A DNA stretch of 64,000 nucleotides, taken from contig CAJQUW010011522.1 of the NCBI GenBank assembly GCA_907163375.1, forward strand, positions 1-64,000. Reading direction: 5' to 3'. Of the stretch, positions 11,282 to 21,454 are shown in pieces. Below the pieces are notes generated by a model. That model saw only the letters and a program-made list of their open reading frames with translations. It did no database searches and was not told the DNA's origin. The DNA comes from Prostheceraeus crozeri. Its lineage: Eukaryota > Platyhelminthes > Polycladida > Euryleptidae. The translations under genes were made by a program, and so were the position numbers. Position 1 is the first letter of the stretch; the number at the start of each line of letters is the position of its first letter.

Positions 11282-12731
11282 CCAGGGTTAAATCTGCAGG
11301 GGTTCAACAGCTAAAATTATTTTCACGTTTTTTTACAACAGTCTCAACTGTAAATATCCGTAAAATCAGACGTTTGTGTTATCTGACATGAACATATTTT
11401 AACTGTTACGTCATTCCAGATCACGTTGTGACGTCATCATTTTAACAAATATTTACGAATATTTTCTGTTTAACTTAGCTGTCATTTTTTGATGGTGTAC
11501 ACTTTACAGGACGGAATAAAGAGCTGCAGTATAGTGAACTTTTATTCATATGAGAATTTTCATTGATATGATCACTCAAAGAGAGTATTAACCATGTATA
11601 TGATCACTTTGTTAATGTGCGTGTTGACTAAGCATCTAATAATTTTGCCATTATTTGTAAAAAGTTGTATATGAATGTTAGAAGAATTAGGCTTCGATTT
11701 GCAAAGTTTGACACCTGTGGGCAATATGGCATATTCTGTTTCTTCGGAAAAGATAAGTTGTAGAACGGCACTGTTCTTTTGTTAAGTCTTTTAACAGAAA
11801 TTGTTCTTATGATTGTAAAAAGCTACCGAATTTGTTTTGCATCTCTAAGTTTCACAAATCTCCTTATTAGTTCAGGTTTGTAGATGTAGCGCGCAACTGC
11901 ACGAGCACGCAATTGTCTATTGTTCTTAATAAACGCCTGTCGTTGATAGGAGACTTTTTAAACTTTATTGTGAAACCATAAGAAATGATAGCGGCTTCCG
12001 TTGTTTTTGAAATGTAAAATCGACCGAAGAATTTTTAGAAATAGCAAATAATAGTAATGCTTTTTCAACACATTTTTATGATATTTCTACGTTGCGTACC
12101 AATCATAATGATATTATTGTATATTTGTTTGAATTATTGAATTTAGTTTTCAATTCAACGTAAAGAAGATTCCTCTGTGTTGGTTTTAAAAAGACAGTTT
12201 TAGCTTGTAAAACATACATAAATTATAATTGCTTTAGTTTGTAAAAATCTAGAGCCGCAATTAAGTTTGCTATTTCGGAGGTTTAGTGTTTCAACAAGAA
12301 AAAGTTATACCTATAGGGGTAACTATAGTCCCTTATTGGCTGATTTCGGAGGTTTTTGTGTCACTGTGAGCTTGTTTTTATGAAGTCATTGTTTTCGGAT
12401 AAGAAAGTTGGACTAGCTAGACTGTTGTTGAATACCACACGTTAGATAGATGATATCTGTTTGCTCAACTGTAATCATTTCGATACTTTGTTAACTAGAA
12501 TTTATCCCCTGATTTGAAAGCAGAGAGAAATGGAACCAGAAACACTTCTTCTCAATACCTTAATGTCAAGTTGAACGTTGATCATGATGAATTGCACACC
12601 TCCGCTTTTCATAAAGTGGATAAGTTGATTTTTGTTAGCCTTTCTGGTCTGTTCACATCTTTCTTGTATAATTAGTTTTATTGTTCTGTGCGCCTAATGT
12701 TCTATTTTCTATTTGCAGCAGCGTGCAAGTA
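11282..12731. other. Flank right of pB1 (copy A)
   Basis: This AT-rich sequence is shared by all three copies (B 34,302-35,731; C 51,601-53,057). No coding frame persists across copies. From about 11,556 on, A differs from both B and C at many sites where B and C agree. A TA dinucleotide at 12,730-12,731 is the target of the element that follows. The downstream sequence contains a splice-acceptor-like tract, TTCTATTTGCAG, at about 12,707-12,718, with no exon I can support. Confidence 0.5.
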
Positions 12732-13703
12732 CACTGTAAATCGCTCAATACCAATCACATACGAAGGGTGCATACCAAAATATTTTTTGGTGTATTTCTG
12801 TATTCTCTTGGTATATAGATGTATGCTTTTCGTATGTTGTTTCAAATGTGGCATGCTTTACATACTAAAGCCATACCAGCACAATGTTAAAAGAAAGCAT
12901 CAATCATGTCCAAGGTATGTTGATTTAAGGCCTTTTGTCAATAAAGGTCACACTAATGTTACTACTGTTCTGTAAGTAGTAAAATAATGACATTCAAGAG
13001 TCATACTTTCAATACTGAATTCGATTTTAATACACGTAAGTCTAAGGCATTTCATGAATAATCAATAAGTATTCAACCATCAACAACTATGTATTATGTA
13101 ATTTTGAAATAAAGCATATTATCAATCCGAAATAAAAACACATTATAATTCATGAACGCAAAAATAGTTATGTTTGAGATACATAAGTCAACATGATTTC
13201 ACGAAAGATATCGTTTGAATGAATTGATGATAATGAACTTGGTTCATAAATAAGAGCTAACTAACCGTCCTATTAATGTTGCTAGACAAGTAGCAACGAC
13301 GTCAATCTTGTGGAGCGGTAAATTCACAATAAATCTAATTTAGTCAAATATCACTCTATTAAACAAAAAATATTCACGACTGGTATTACCGAAAATTTTT
13401 TTGACAGTAGTATGTGACACATATATTTTTTTGCTATGTTTCTTAAAGCTGCTCATACGAAACACATACCAGAAGCATACGAAAAAGGATGAATTTGCAT
13501 CGGGTCTCGTATATAACATACCAACAACTCGTATTTCAGTGTAAACAGCCAATCACAGATAGAATAGTTTACATCGCTACATACCAATCACATACGAATG
13601 TAAGTCAGATGTGGTATGAAAAACATCTGTAAACGTACGAGAATCTCGTATCAGATGTTAGTTCCAAAGTGTTTGTAATTTTCGTATCCAGCGATTTACA
13701 GTG
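12732..13703. mobile_element. Non-autonomous TA-target element, 972 bp (copy A only)
   Basis: The element is bounded by a TA duplication (12,730-12,731 and 13,704-13,705). It has perfect 13-bp inverted ends, CACTGTAAATCGC at left and GCGATTTACAGTG at right. Copies B and C have the uninterrupted site reading AAGTACCCGTTGACC, which proves the insertion. Subterminal motifs of the type ATACCAATCACATACGAA recur at both ends (about 12,749 and 13,582). No transposase frame is inside. The TA target suggests mobilisation by a Tc1/mariner-type transposase, but the family is not identified. Confidence 0.92.
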
Positions 13704-13796
13704 TACCCGTTGACCTGCGTGAACGGTATCAGTCCTTTTTAGAACTAGCATAATTAACTACTGTATTCATTATTTTGTATTATACCTTTGCATTTT

Positions 13797-13980
13797 CAGT
13801 TTGGTCAAAAGTAGTTTCAATTTAGTACAAATAAGATCAATTGGTCAATGTAAATCCATTTTCGGCAAACATAAGTAACTTCAAATTGGTCATTGATAAG
13901 TAGAAACGATTTCGTCAAAGTGACTAACTGCGTCATCCCGCTTTTGCAAATCACAATCAATTTAGTCAAAGTGATTTCAT
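13797..13980. repeat. Degenerate tandem repeat (copy A)
   Basis: This run of diverged units is built around TTTRGTCAAAGTnA followed by TTTCAA-like text. Clear cases are near 13,799, 13,819, 13,838, 13,884, 13,910 and 13,962. It lies in the 320 bp that replaces the pB2 region of the other copies. Confidence 0.5.
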
Positions 13981-14108
13981 ATTAATCAGTGTTCAGCGAA
14001 CGTGTCATTCTGGTTTCTGTAGGTATATATACCAAAGGCTCTAATGAAAATCTGCAGTCAACCTGGCATCACGGAATATGCAGAGGGGAGCTTCTGCACT
14101 CGACATTC

Positions 14109-15908
14109 TGCGTCGAAATTCTGTTTTATACTTGGCTATGTAGGATTGTCACCAAAAAATTGAAGGATAATTCACTATTGAAAATGGGTGGTACATATCT
14201 AATAGATCAACAGTGACATTGTAGTACATACAGTCCGTTTCCTAATTCGTTTCGCAGCCCGAAAAGCTCTTTTATCTCTTGCTAAGTCTCATCAAATTTA
14301 ACCCTTGGCTGCTTTAGCTCATGTAATTGATTACTGAACTTATTCACTTGGTCAGCCGAGACGCTTGCTTGATTTAGGAAACATTGTGGTGTGCCTAATT
14401 AAATGAAGTCATTAGTGATTAGAAAAATTATTCATCATAATATCATAGCTGATCATGTCATAACTGCTCCCGTTTCCTGTCATCATTGAATGAGATGCTA
14501 AAAGTCTTGTCGACTCACTTATCGGGCGCAGCAACTACGACGTGAAGAGATTGCTATTGCTTGTGAACAGGTGGCGAGTCTTAGTCTGACGCCAATCATT
14601 TGTGTGCGCGCAGATCAAGGATTCGAAATCCTGACCTCCACCGAGAGAAATGATGACTCACCCGATGGCTGAATATGGAAACAATACGAATTTGAGGTTT
14701 GCCAGTGAACGGATGAGCAGATTGTGATGAAACGTACATATTCTTGGAGCTGATAACACCAGCATTCTTTTAAACTCAAACTCGAAAGCGAAAGCTAGCG
14801 AAAAATCAAGCAAACGTGTTAATTGAGTAAAACTACACCAAATGTTGTTGAAATTCGAAAAAAAATTATATCATTTGAAAGCTTAACACAAGCCTGATTG
14901 AATAGTGACAATCTTAATTTTCTGTTTTCCGTAGTTTAGTCTGTAGGCATCGGTGAATGACTTGACCAAAATTCGTACTTTTATGTCTGCTGACCACAAC
15001 TGACCAGACACAACTTAATCGCTCAGCCCAATCGAAGTACTAAACACATCCTTTCACATGGCATAAAGTTCATTGAAACTGACCACCTTCATCAATGAAA
15101 AAATCATGTCAGACTTTTTTAGCAGTATTTTTTTGGTAAAACTTATTTGTACTGTATCTTTTAGTACATTCAACGAATCTTAAAATCTTTACATCATGAT
15201 GAAGCTGAGTGATAGTTCACACTGTCTGTCAGTTTTCATTACAGAATTCTGTCGTCTTCATGTTAAAGTCCTGCATCAAAGGAAACGTTCAGTTTTCTTT
15301 CAGAAGGCCTACTGACCATTTAGGAAAGTAAAATGTATGCCAAAAATAATCTATGGAACATAGGGTTTCATATGGTATATCGTTTATTAAAATTGAACAA
15401 GTAATTCAACACGAAAATTACATTTGAAAATAGATTAACTTTTTTGTGCAAATATTTATGAAACGGTCTGTACATGCACATTTTTATGCACTATGTACAG
15501 AACACCATGTATTGTGAGTGCCTTAAAACTCATGTGCTATATGAAAACAAAAGGCAAAGCAAAAGACACAGTTGACCAAACGACGGGAGATCATGTTCAT
15601 AGTCGCGAAAAGTAAAAAAAGTAACTTACCTGTTTTATGGGCGAAAGTTGTATTAACGTTAAGTCAGCAAAGTTAGTAAGACAATACTTCAGAGTCCCGC
15701 GCCTTCAATGATCGATGTGACTAGATGGACCATAAAACAGCGGAGCTACTTTTTTACTTTTCTCGAGTCAAGACAAAACAAACCATGCAAGGCATTGTGA
15801 TCAAACCGACAAGGAATTAAAGAAGTATGCCAGCCCCTGGCTTCAGAGCATAGCCACAGGATGGAATTCTGTCGTAAAAAGAACACGAAAATTCTTTGCA
15901 GAAGTTCG
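14109..15908. other. Shared flank before Penelope fragment (copy A)
   Basis: This matches 56,925-58,711 of copy C at a few percent divergence. No persistent reading frame or known repeat is visible. A sequence near 14,620-14,640 has a TTCGAAA-type loop like a tRNA T-arm, but no tRNA can be folded around it. Confidence 0.5.
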
Positions 15909-16138
15909 ATGCACTTAAACTCGCGTCGGCTATTCTATCACACAGAGTGCTAATATTTGCAGAAAATATCTGCTTTTACTTTGCACATTCGATTTAGGCC
16001 ATTATATAATTGCCTTCAGGACGTAGACAACGCCTTTGGATGTGAAAGATGCGACAATTCATTAAAGAAATGACTACAAAATCTTTAACATATTGAGCCC
16101 AGGCACTTCGGAGAACTTCGCTTCATTCTATCATCCTT
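15909..16138. repeat. 230-bp repeat next to Penelope fragment, first copy
   Basis: This sequence recurs in direct orientation at 16,775-17,002 and once in copy C at 58,712-58,942. Each time it directly precedes a GIY-YIG fragment, but here the fragment faces left, while at 16,775 it faces right. It may be an untranslated or terminal-repeat part of a Penelope-like element, or an older target sequence copied with it. Confidence 0.75.
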
Positions 16139-16147
16139 TATTTACGT

Positions 16148-16690
16148 CCAAATTGCAATTTCAAAGACAATGTCTTCTTCGTCAGTGGTTTAAATATAAA
16201 AGCACACGTTAAAATCAATCAGTCATCAAAAGAAGAGAAAATTTAGTCCAATAGAAAGCTACAAACGTAAAAACAATGGTACTGAAGTAGTGTTACTGTT
16301 TAACAATAAAGACCTGTCAGTAGCGGCAATGAGTACAGATTCTGCGGTACGAGTATTATTCGTTCGGGCAATGACAGAGAAAGCGGAATTATCGTTCACA
16401 TGGTTATGCAAGGTGATTTCAGTTGGCAGGGGGCGACCTTTGATGTGTTCGTTAATTCTAGTTTGCAAATGCCTAGTGGTCTCACAAATGTAACACTTTG
16501 GACAGTGTTCACAAGAAAATTTGTAAATGACATTTGAGGAGAGACCAATAGGCATTCTGTCTTTTTTATGAAAGAAGTTCGCAGTTTTGGTAGTCTTGAA
16601 AACAATAACAATTTTGGAATCTTTCAGAATCTTGTTCAACCGATGAACACGATTGCGAATTTCCATTTCTGACTCTTTAATGTATGGCAA
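16148..16690 (-). pseudogene. Penelope-like GIY-YIG fragment, left arm (copy A)
   Basis: The open frame 16,259-16,702 (147 residues) is the C-terminal endonuclease part of a Penelope-like retroelement. It has a basic lead-in, then the YKFSCEHCPKCYIC stretch with paired cysteines, then the TTRHLQTRINEH helix typical of the family. The usual Gly after the second Tyr-Ile is Cys here. The reverse transcriptase is missing: the element is 5'-truncated at about 16,690 against an AT-rich tract. It forms one arm of a 543-bp inverted repeat with 17,004-17,546. Confidence 0.85.
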
Positions 16691-16774
16691 TTTCCAGTAC
16701 ACAATTTATTTTATTTAATTATTTTTATTTTTAATTTTTTTTAATTAGTGATCTATCTATGGACTTATCTATCA

Positions 16775-17002
16775 ATGCACTTAAACTCTCGTCGGCTATT
16801 CTATCACACAGTGCTAATATTTGCAGAAAATATCTGCTTTTACTTTACACATTCGATTTAGGCCATTATATAATTGCCTTCAGAACGTAGACAACGCCTT
16901 TGGATGTGAAAGATGCGACATTTCATCAAAGAAATGACTACAAAATCTTTAACATATTGAGCCCAGGCGCTTCGGAGAACTTCGCTTCATTCTATCATCC
17001 TT
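16775..17002. repeat. 230-bp repeat next to Penelope fragment, second copy
   Basis: This is the direct repeat of 15,909-16,138, differing by a few bases. It and the adjoining right arm are absent from copy C, so both arrived or were duplicated after the A/C split, or were lost from C. Confidence 0.75.
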
Positions 17003-17003
17003 A

Positions 17004-17546
17004 TTGCCATACATTAAAGAGTCAGAAATGGAAATTCGCAATCGTGTTCATCGGTTGAACAAGATTCTGAAAGATTCCAAAATTGTTATTGTTTTCAAGA
17101 CTACCAAAACTGCGAACTTCTTTCATAAAAAAGACAGAATGCCTATTGGTCTCTCCTCAAATGTCATTTACAAATTTTCTTGTGAACACTGTCCAAAGTG
17201 TTACATTTGTGAGACCACTAGGCATTTGCAAACTAGAATTAACGAACACGTCAAAGGTCGCCCCCTGCCAACTGAAATCACCTTGCATAACCATGTGAAC
17301 GATAATTCCGCTTTCTCTGTCATTGCCCGAACGAATAATACTCGTACCGCAGAATCTGTACTCATTGCCGCTACTGACAGGTCTTTATTGTTAAACAGTA
17401 ACACTACTTCACTACCATTGTTTTTACGTTTGTAGCTTTCTATTGGACTAAATTTTCTCTTCTTTTGATGACTGATTGATTTTAACGTGTGCTTTTATAT
17501 TTAAACCACTGACGAAGAAGACATTGTCTTTGAAATTGCAATTTGG
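17004..17546 (+). pseudogene. Penelope-like GIY-YIG fragment, right arm (copy A)
   Basis: This is the reverse complement of 16,148-16,690, keeping an open frame of 143 residues (17,004-17,435). The two proteins differ at only a couple of residues in their overlap. It has no reverse transcriptase and no clear own start. It faces away from the left arm across a 313-bp spacer that contains the second 230-bp repeat. Confidence 0.85.
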
Positions 17547-18027
17547 TCTACAAAATCTTTATTCCTGTAAATCATAAAGTCCTATTTAAGTATGAGTCTC
17601 AGTTCTAAAGAGAAGTGTGCTAGAATTATCGAACTTACTTTCACAGAAGTACTTAAATGCTTGCTGAGTACAAATATGTGCTGACACATCAATGTCAATA
17701 AATTCAGTGAGTCAGCATGCCGCTGGTAGTATCGCCGTGCACTTCTACTATTTGTCTATTCCTATCTAAAGACAGAGTGTGGATTGTTGACGAGCAGTGA
17801 CGGTGGGAGCAAGTGGCGCCAATCAAACGGTCAACATAGTGTTCTTAGTTTCTGAAGCAAAATGATCACTCTGTCTCAGGTAACGAGCGCTGAGAAAATG
17901 ACGGCTCTGCGTTCCTGCATGTTGAAGTGGGTACAAAATGAAACAATAATCAATCCTGCAAACATAATTCTGTGACATTTTATCGATATCCTCTTCATGA
18001 ACCTCAGACATCAATTAGGATCGAAAG
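17547..18027. other. Flank before minisatellite (copy A)
   Basis: This is shared with about 59,575-60,015 of copy C. No supported gene. Copy A lacks an 11-bp piece present in C at about 59,850, inside a 27-mer that also occurs at 39,027-39,053. Confidence 0.5.
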
Positions 18028-18173
18028 CATCCTCACCGACAGTGCTTTGAGCCCTGCCAATGTCTACCAATCTCTCCGACTGCATTTTGATTACAGCCAA
18101 CGTTTGCCATCTTCTCCGACTATCATTTGAGTCCTGCCAACGTTTACCCACTTCACCGGCTGCTCTTTCATTC
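18028..18173. repeat. 40-bp minisatellite (copy A)
   Basis: Three 40-bp units start at 18,054, 18,094 and 18,134, preceded by a 26-bp partial unit. Each has the core CTGCCAACGTTTACC followed by CTYCTCCGACT. Units differ by about 15-25%. The same array lies at 60,016-60,161. Confidence 0.85.
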
Positions 18174-18316
18174 TTGTGCATATCTTATTGATCCAAATGC
18201 ATCTGTGTTGAATTGCAAAAGCAGCTCTTCGATGGATGTGCGTATGTGACATAGCGGGCTACATATGCCGCATGGCACTTTTCGATATAGTTGAGGTTCT
18301 AGTTCTATGTAACTCA

Positions 18317-19106
18317 TTATCCCTCAAATGTATGAAATATTTTACCGACATTACTTTATGAAATGGGTCATCGGGGACCCATCTACAGTCGTGACATGTC
18401 AATTTGTTTTTAAATGCTTAAAATTATGTAGCATTTGTATATAGCAATAATGCTGTGTGTTCTTAACATGTTTTCATAAAAACCCAATGATGCCGCTATA
18501 ATAGTAAGCCTATGTGTGTATTTTTAGACTTTAAAATATATTAATGTGTATTGTGATTGATGAAATGATAATTTCTCCAATAATGTTCGCCTATAATAAA
18601 TAAACATTTGAGTCTAATAAATAATAAAGGTTCCCCATTTCGCTTTATTTTTCAAAAAACATCGAAATGTACGAACATGCTTATGCATTTGATAATGTAG
18701 AATTACATGTATGTTGTACTTTTAGGAATGCCGTTTTATCTAGGCTTTTCATTTCATGCCTAATCAGAGATGCGTTACATCATACAGTCTGATTTGCAAG
18801 TAATTATTTCTTTCTTGAATGAATTCTCGGCGCACGCAATTTTTTGCATCTATCACAAGTTCTTGAGGTCCTTCAGTCTTTTGCACATTGATGGCATCTC
18901 TGCCTGGACGATTTCTGAGATGTTGCATGTGCTTTATCATTAGAAGTCTGCCTTCATCGACACAGATTGCCATTGCATTTTGAATCAGACGTTGAACACC
19001 TGTCAAAGTCCGCGTCTATGATCCTTATATGGTCCAACCATACTCATTTCAAGTTGAGAAATAAATTCCTTTCCTCTGTTTATGTTTGAAGCGTTCCATA
19101 GTAGAT
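18317..19106 (-). mobile_element. piggyBac-like remnant pB3 (copy A)
   Basis: The sequence at 18,317 reads TTAT, then CCCTCAAATGTATGAAATAT, then GAAATGGGTCATCGGGGACCC. It aligns position by position with the left end of pB1: the CCYTC start, the ATATTTTACC block, GAAATGGG and a G-rich palindrome. The right end is not recognised in A. The 81-codon minus frame at 18,764-19,006 lies inside; I do not recognise it. Confidence 0.5.
18764..19006 (-). CDS. Unrecognised frame in pB3 region (copy A)
   Basis: This open frame has 80 residues and is rich in Arg, Gln and Ile. It contains the stretch LRNRPGRDAINVQKTEGPQE. A shorter related frame lies at 60,787-60,990 in copy C, where a small indel changes the C-terminus. 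No domain is recognised. It may be a decayed exon or transposase fragment, or a chance frame. Confidence 0.25.
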   Translation of the reverse strand: MTGVQRLIQNAMAICVDEGRLLMIKHMQHLRNRPGRDAINVQKTEGPQELVIDAKNCVRREFIQERNNYLQIRLYDVTHL

Positions 19107-20064
19107 TTAACCCTCAGAGACCTGAGGGGGGTCCAGTGGACCCCGGAGCCACATTTTTCTATTTCGGTTTTTCCGCTGACGATATATCAACCACTCAAGC
19201 CCATACAAAATCATCATTTCTGACAGTGAATCTGCATGTGCCATTTCATTTTAATTGAATCAGTAGAAGTATGCCAGATAGGCCAAGGGGGTCCACTGGA
19301 CCCCCCCTCAGGTCTCAGAGGGTGTAGAAATTCCATCACAAATTTTTTGTAATTAGATGAAAAATGATTTCGAACATGTCCACGATGGTGTATAACGAGT
19401 GAAAGTCATTTATTCTTTGTTTGCATCATGCTCATAGATGTGCAATGTGTTGGAAGATCACAAAATGTGAATATTTTGCTTTCGCACATGATCTCGCGTG
19501 ACTGGTTGGCCTATATGAACAACCTGACATAAATCGATGTCCGAAATGAAGGCTATCATTATATTCATAGTTGAGCACCAAAAACTGATTGATGACAAAC
19601 TTTTCACAGCAGTCATTATGATAAGTTTTTGGTTCTAGAAGTACAGCAATTTTGACTCATTTTAGGTCTATTTCTGATAGCTTTGGATAAATTTGAAGGA
19701 ATGTACAAGTGGAAAGGATTAGCTGCATGAATTAAATCAATTTCATCAAAATCAACTATCTGAGGCTTTATGGTGACACAAAATATCGTAAAGCCGCCTC
19801 CTAGTACAAATGATGCTGTACTAAATGTGGTTGACTTACAAAAACACCATATTTTCGCACGTGTTTACTGAGAAGGCTGAAAGTCACTCAAGGGATTCGT
19901 TATACCGACCTGCTACACGCAAACGACATTGTTTTACTTAAAATCAACTTTCCTAATGTTTTGATATCGATTTAAGCAGGTAAACTAAGAATATGTTAAA
20001 GGGGTCCACTGGACCCCCCTCAGGTCTCAGAGGGTGTGAAAAAGCTCAGGTCTCTGAGGGTTAA
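19107..20064. mobile_element. TTAA-target non-autonomous element, 950 bp (copy A only)
   Basis: TTAA flanks both sides (19,107-19,110 and 20,061-20,064), and copy C has a single TTAA at the matching site near 61,076. The ends are CCCTCAGAGACCTGAGG and AGGTCTCTGAGGG. G-rich palindromes of the type GGGGTCCASTGGACCCC occur just inside the left end (about 19,129), internally (about 19,289) and near the right end (about 20,001). The internal copy is followed by the same text as the right one, so a smaller element of about 210 bp may be fused to a longer one. No transposase frame is present. It is a piggyBac-type MITE. Confidence 0.88.
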
Positions 20065-20065
20065 A

Positions 20066-20926
20066 CGGATGAAATTAATGAAGGCACTGATGCCTATCAG
20101 ATTGGGCATGTTGAAAAAAAATCAAACGTCTGGCCAACGTCTTGTCTTTCGCTTCACCCTACATGAAAGGCATATGGCTGACCAACAGTAGCAGCTGCCC
20201 TTTGCTTGTTAAACGGATGATATCAAGCTTGCCAGTATTCTAATCCACGTTGCCATCATGATGCTTTGTTGCCATCAGAATAACGCTCTTATTTCTTTAT
20301 GGAACGTAAGATACAATTGTCGTTTTTTGATCGGTCTTTCGATCGTTTGTCTTGGTTGCTGCTCTTGCTAATTGCAACGAGCAACTAATGCAGCAGGTTG
20401 ATTTAGTCGCAGGATAATTTATCATCGTAGAAGATTCCAAATGAAACGAGAAAAAATAAAATTTGTTAAATATGATCTATGTCTATCGCAAAATCTTTAT
20501 TCAAGTTATAATCAAAAGATATCGAAGAAGTATGACAATTTTCTACATATGTGGTTCGAAGTAGAAAAAAATACTAGATAATAGGTTCTACTAGGCCTAT
20601 AGCCTTTGATTCCAGGTGTCTAATGATTTTAGACAAAGACTGTATATTGCTTTGTAGTATAATGTGTATGGTATGCAGGCAGCTGAGACTTCAAGATATA
20701 CGTTTTATTGCTAGAATACAATCTACACAACGCAATCTAACACAATGCATAAACAAAACTGAATTCTTAGAACCTATCTCTTGAAAACTATGCTATATCT
20801 AGCTTTTTCGCTGACATAAATTTGACGAAATTTCGCAGAAAAGTTGAAAAATACCTAAAAACTAAAAGTCATGAAATCTCAATCCAATCCATTTGGAATG
20901 AAAGTTTCTACAGCAAAAATGCGCGT
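20066..20926. other. Flank right of the TTAA element (copy A)
   Basis: Up to about 20,460 it matches 61,080-61,425 of copy C. After that the two copies diverge completely until 20,967. The diverged part (20,460-20,926) holds no frame or repeat I recognise; it may be the body of the element whose right end is at 20,927-20,965. Confidence 0.5.
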
Positions 20927-20965
20927 GGGGGGCGGAATCCGCCCCCATGGTACGAATAGGGTTAA
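20927..20965. mobile_element. Solo right end of a piggyBac-like element (copy A only)
   Basis: The palindrome GGGGGCGGAATCCGCCCCC is followed by ATGGTACGAATAGGG and TTAA (20,962-20,965). Copy C has TTAA at the corresponding point without the palindrome. The layout repeats that of the other piggyBac ends here with a different sequence. No matching left end was found upstream, so the element is 5'-truncated or rearranged. Confidence 0.5.
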
Positions 20966-21202
20966 ACTTAGAACCTACAAAACCTTGCTCTTATCTTCAA
21001 TATCATGTCAAAATTTCTACTGTATTATCAACATAATACTTAATTTATAAAAAAATGCAAATCCCAAAAGTAAAAAATGCAAAGAGATAGATCCGAGGAA
21101 GAGGAGTTTCTGCACCGCATTGATAAGATCAGACAAACCGAAAACAACTCAAAATAACGGAACAATCAATGATACCTTATACAAGCAGTTGCGATCTATA
21201 GG

Positions 21203-21428
21203 ATGTACACCAAGTCGAGGGGTTGCCAAAGATGCACGATTCGGAAATTATCCCCCTTGAGACCTATCCTTTCGACATATAATTCCTATTGTTCAAACAT
21301 TGCAGATTGGTTGCTGATTCTGCTGAAGACCTTTTCTTCCTTTCCTGATCTTTCCAAAACCTTTCCTGATGTAAATACGAGGAACATCGTCTACAAAATA
21401 AACTGCAATGATTGTGATCAATTTTACA
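21203..21428 (+). pseudogene. Second Penelope-like fragment, truncated (copy A)
   Basis: It matches 62,615-62,844. It includes a decayed reverse-transcriptase motif (text like PLRPILST) fused by deletion to the start of the GIY-YIG region (NIVYKINCNDCDQFY). Copy A stops here at the end of the duplicated segment. Confidence 0.75.
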
Positions 21429-21429
21429 T

Positions 21430-21454
21430 GGGAATGCATGATTCATGCATTCCC
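21430..21454. repeat. 25-bp palindrome at duplication edge
   Basis: GGGAATGCATGA-T-TCATGCATTCCC is a perfect palindrome around one central base, directly after the point where copy A loses similarity to C. It is followed to about 21,530 by repeated ATCAATGATTTATCAA units with a 22-bp period. Confidence 0.8.

Larger units (their letters stand above)
1..21428 (+). repeat. Large duplicated segment, copy A
   Basis: This stretch aligns in direct orientation with 40,515-62,844. The first bases of the window match from 40,515, so the true left edge may lie outside the window. The match ends at 21,428, inside a Penelope-like fragment, where A runs into a palindrome while the sister copy continues the reading frame. 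Divergence is low at the left: five substitutions in the 1,323-bp receptor frame. It looks higher, at a few percent, right of about 11,550. A lacks the sister's second piggyBac region (about 53,130-56,920 of copy C) and has about 320 bp of other sequence at 13,790-14,108 instead. Insertions private to A lie at 12,732-13,703, 16,775-17,546 and 19,107-20,064. Confidence 0.93.

Noticed and set aside
14615..14650. tRNA-like T-arm (TTCGAAA) and B-box-like text near 155
   Set aside because: The T stem does not pair correctly, and no acceptor, D or anticodon arms can be built.
16290..16493. Frames antisense to the GIY-YIG fragment (also 17,201-17,404 and 59,094-59,297)
   Set aside because: They are shadows of the real frame on the opposite strand.
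17999..18180. CRISPR-like array at the 40-bp minisatellite
   Set aside because: Units abut without spacers and vary throughout; no cas genes, and the DNA is eukaryotic.
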